Assembly (NCBI RefSeq): GCF_000148645.1
Contig: NC_014541.1
Span: 1,945,139-2,009,138 of the forward strand
Length of the DNA stretch: 64,000 nt
Source of the DNA: Ferrimonas balearica DSM 9799
GTDB taxonomy: Bacteria > Pseudomonadota > Gammaproteobacteria > Enterobacterales > Shewanellaceae
Direction: 5' to 3'
The notes under the pieces are model-generated. The model was given only the letters and a program-made list of their open reading frames with translations, had not been told where the DNA came from and made no database searches. Shown piece by piece: positions 62,965 to 64,000 of this stretch (its first letter is position 1; each line of letters opens with the position of its first letter). A program made the translations under genes and the position numbers.

Positions 62965-63219
62965 ATGAATTCAGTAGTTGATAGACCTATAAATGGGTAT
63001 TCGCTTTTGGGTCGAGGACCAGAGTGTACGGGACCGGGTGCGGGATGGACTAGAGATGATGCCATTTACCTTCGTTGCATAATGTGTGGTGATCTTATGC
63101 ATTCGATGATTAACGATGATTATGAATGCACATGTGGTGAAATGTTTTTTGACTCCGGCGCCTCTCGATTTGGTGCAATGAGTGGTGATGAAAATGTGCT
63201 GGTTTACCGGAAGTGCTGA
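62965..63219 (+). CDS. small protein with zinc-ribbon-like cysteines
   Basis: This 84-residue protein carries C38-x2-C41 and C55-x-C57 in LRCIMCGDLMHSMINDDYEC then TCGEMFFD, a possible zinc ribbon. AAAGG precedes the ATG. Unknown family. AT-rich like its neighbour; the two may form a small operon (72-base gap). Confidence 0.65.
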   Translation: MNSVVDRPINGYSLLGRGPECTGPGAGWTRDDAIYLRCIMCGDLMHSMINDDYECTCGEMFFDSGASRFGAMSGDENVLVYRKC

Positions 63220-63326
63220 GTATAATAATCTTGCCAGAGATACGTGCCTCTCATTTATTCAATGGGCCGGCATTTCGATTAATGGTCGTTATTTCCTATC
63301 GAACTAAAGTGTGAGAGCGTTGCCAG

Positions 63327-63830
63327 TTACCTGCTTACTTTGGAGCATGCGCTCACCATTGCTTCAGCGATATCTGTCCCAGTGAGTGAAAAGCTAAACC
63401 TTCCCAGGTCCCCGGCGTCTATAACCATATCCTGATTATTAAGCGTAGCGGCCCATACGGCATCGGCTTCTTCGCCCAGCAAAAAATACAACCAACCGGA
63501 TTCCGACTCGGTCTGGCTGGTTGCCTGAAACCTCAATGCTCCGGTACCAATAAAGAGCTCTTGCGGCTTAACGGCTGAGTCACCCTCTACTATCTGAATT
63601 TGAATGATCCTGCCTCGAACCTGTTCCCCTCTAATCGAAACATTGGATTCTGGCCGCGTTAACGCAACCACCACAGAGATTTGGGTGTTTTCAATGGCCT
63701 GGGTGATTGGCAGCATTGAACGGGCGTAGCAGGTATTATCGCCATAGGAAACTTCCCATCGATTGTTTTCGAGATTCCCGGCGGAAGCGCCGAAAGCTGC
63801 AGCAATCAGAATGGGGCTAAATATCTTCAT
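63327..63830 (-). CDS. secreted protein of unknown function
   Basis: This 167-residue protein has a signal peptide (MKIFSPILIAAAFGASAG). The mature part begins NLENNRWEVSYGDNTCYARS and has a second Cys near the end (VSACSKVSR). Beta-type sequence with RGEQVRGRIIQIQIVEGDSA and WLYFLLGEEADAVWAATLN. The two Cys likely pair. Not recognised. ATG 63830 gives a clean signal; the 15-residue upstream extension is not used. Confidence 0.65.
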   Translation of the reverse strand: MKIFSPILIAAAFGASAGNLENNRWEVSYGDNTCYARSMLPITQAIENTQISVVVALTRPESNVSIRGEQVRGRIIQIQIVEGDSAVKPQELFIGTGALRFQATSQTESESGWLYFLLGEEADAVWAATLNNQDMVIDAGDLGRFSFSLTGTDIAEAMVSACSKVSR

Positions 63831-63892
63831 CAGGATTTGTGGCACTTGCCAGTTTGGATTTACAGGTAGTACCAAAGCTATAAAAAATGTGG

Positions 63893-64000
63893 CTACTTGA
63901 GAAGATATACTCGGTCGTCGAACGGGATATCCATTTGATGCTTATCAAAGATACAGGGCAGGCGAATGGCGAGCGCTACCATTTTCCTGTTCAGCTCGCG
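63893..64000 (-). CDS. C-terminal fragment of a gene entering from the right edge
   Basis: The minus strand is open from the right edge for 35 codons to TAG at 63893, reading for example MVALAIRLPCIFDKHQMDIP and ending PFDDRVYLLK. The gene's start is outside the window. No family recognised. Confidence 0.45.
   Translation of the reverse strand, partial: RELNRKMVALAIRLPCIFDKHQMDIPFDDRVYLLK

Overview
The window looks like a chromosome segment of a facultatively anaerobic, GC-rich marine gammaproteobacterium close to Shewanella and most likely Ferrimonas. This is an inference. It rests on the E. coli-like maeA and dbpA, the Shewanella-type single-chain D-lactate dehydrogenase, the multiheme cytochrome lipoprotein, the anaerobic stress proteins (rubrerythrin, superoxide reductase) and the high GC of nearly all genes. 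No rRNA, tRNA, CRISPR array, prophage or replication origin was seen.

Layout. 1-1079 (minus): a TlpA-type thioredoxin, a small DUF4266 lipoprotein and the start of a DUF3570 protein. 1141-7270 (minus): pabB, a secreted endonuclease/phosphatase-fold lipoprotein, maeA and dbpA. 7339-10266 (minus): a rubrerythrin operon with an Fe-S oxidoreductase and a DUF3501 protein. 10473-17870 (plus): a UMF1-type MFS transporter, a complete RND tripartite efflux operon and a small conserved protein. 18169-29023: a large lipoprotein, a Tat-exported superoxide reductase, class I fumarase, a CPA1 antiporter, an S9 peptidase, an octaheme lipoprotein and an AraC regulator. 29101-34590 (minus): tandem universal stress protein, a DEDDh exonuclease coupled to a cNMP/CBS/DUF294 protein, and a BCCT transporter. 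35270-36442: a MerR regulator fused to a methyltransferase, with its own 19-bp-spacer promoter.

36572-45213 is a metal acquisition locus. Nine tightly packed minus-strand genes (PepSY membrane protein, DUF2271, DUF4198, two small exported or membrane proteins, ZnuA/C/B-type ABC transporter, and a second, ligand-poor binding protein) diverge from a TonB-dependent receptor. Two Fur-like operators lie between them. 45312-58491 carries a VF530-type protein, D-lactate dehydrogenase, a lytic transglycosylase, a YgjV-type membrane protein, a CZB chemoreceptor, a second Lon protease and a 1366-residue formate-dehydrogenase-like fusion protein.

The last 5.4 kb (58.6-64 kb) is accessory DNA. A truncated exported gene is followed by a Y1/HUH (RAYT-like) transposase, an IS1111-type IS110 element with a strongly foldable leader, AT-rich orphan genes, a 3 x 16-bp tandem repeat, and inverted copies of a short terminal motif that bracket the mobile genes. 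The most unusual items are the MerR-methyltransferase fusion and its promoter, the Fur-boxed divergent metal locus with a degenerate binding protein, the IS1111 leader RNA, the RAYT-bounded island and the giant formate dehydrogenase fusion.
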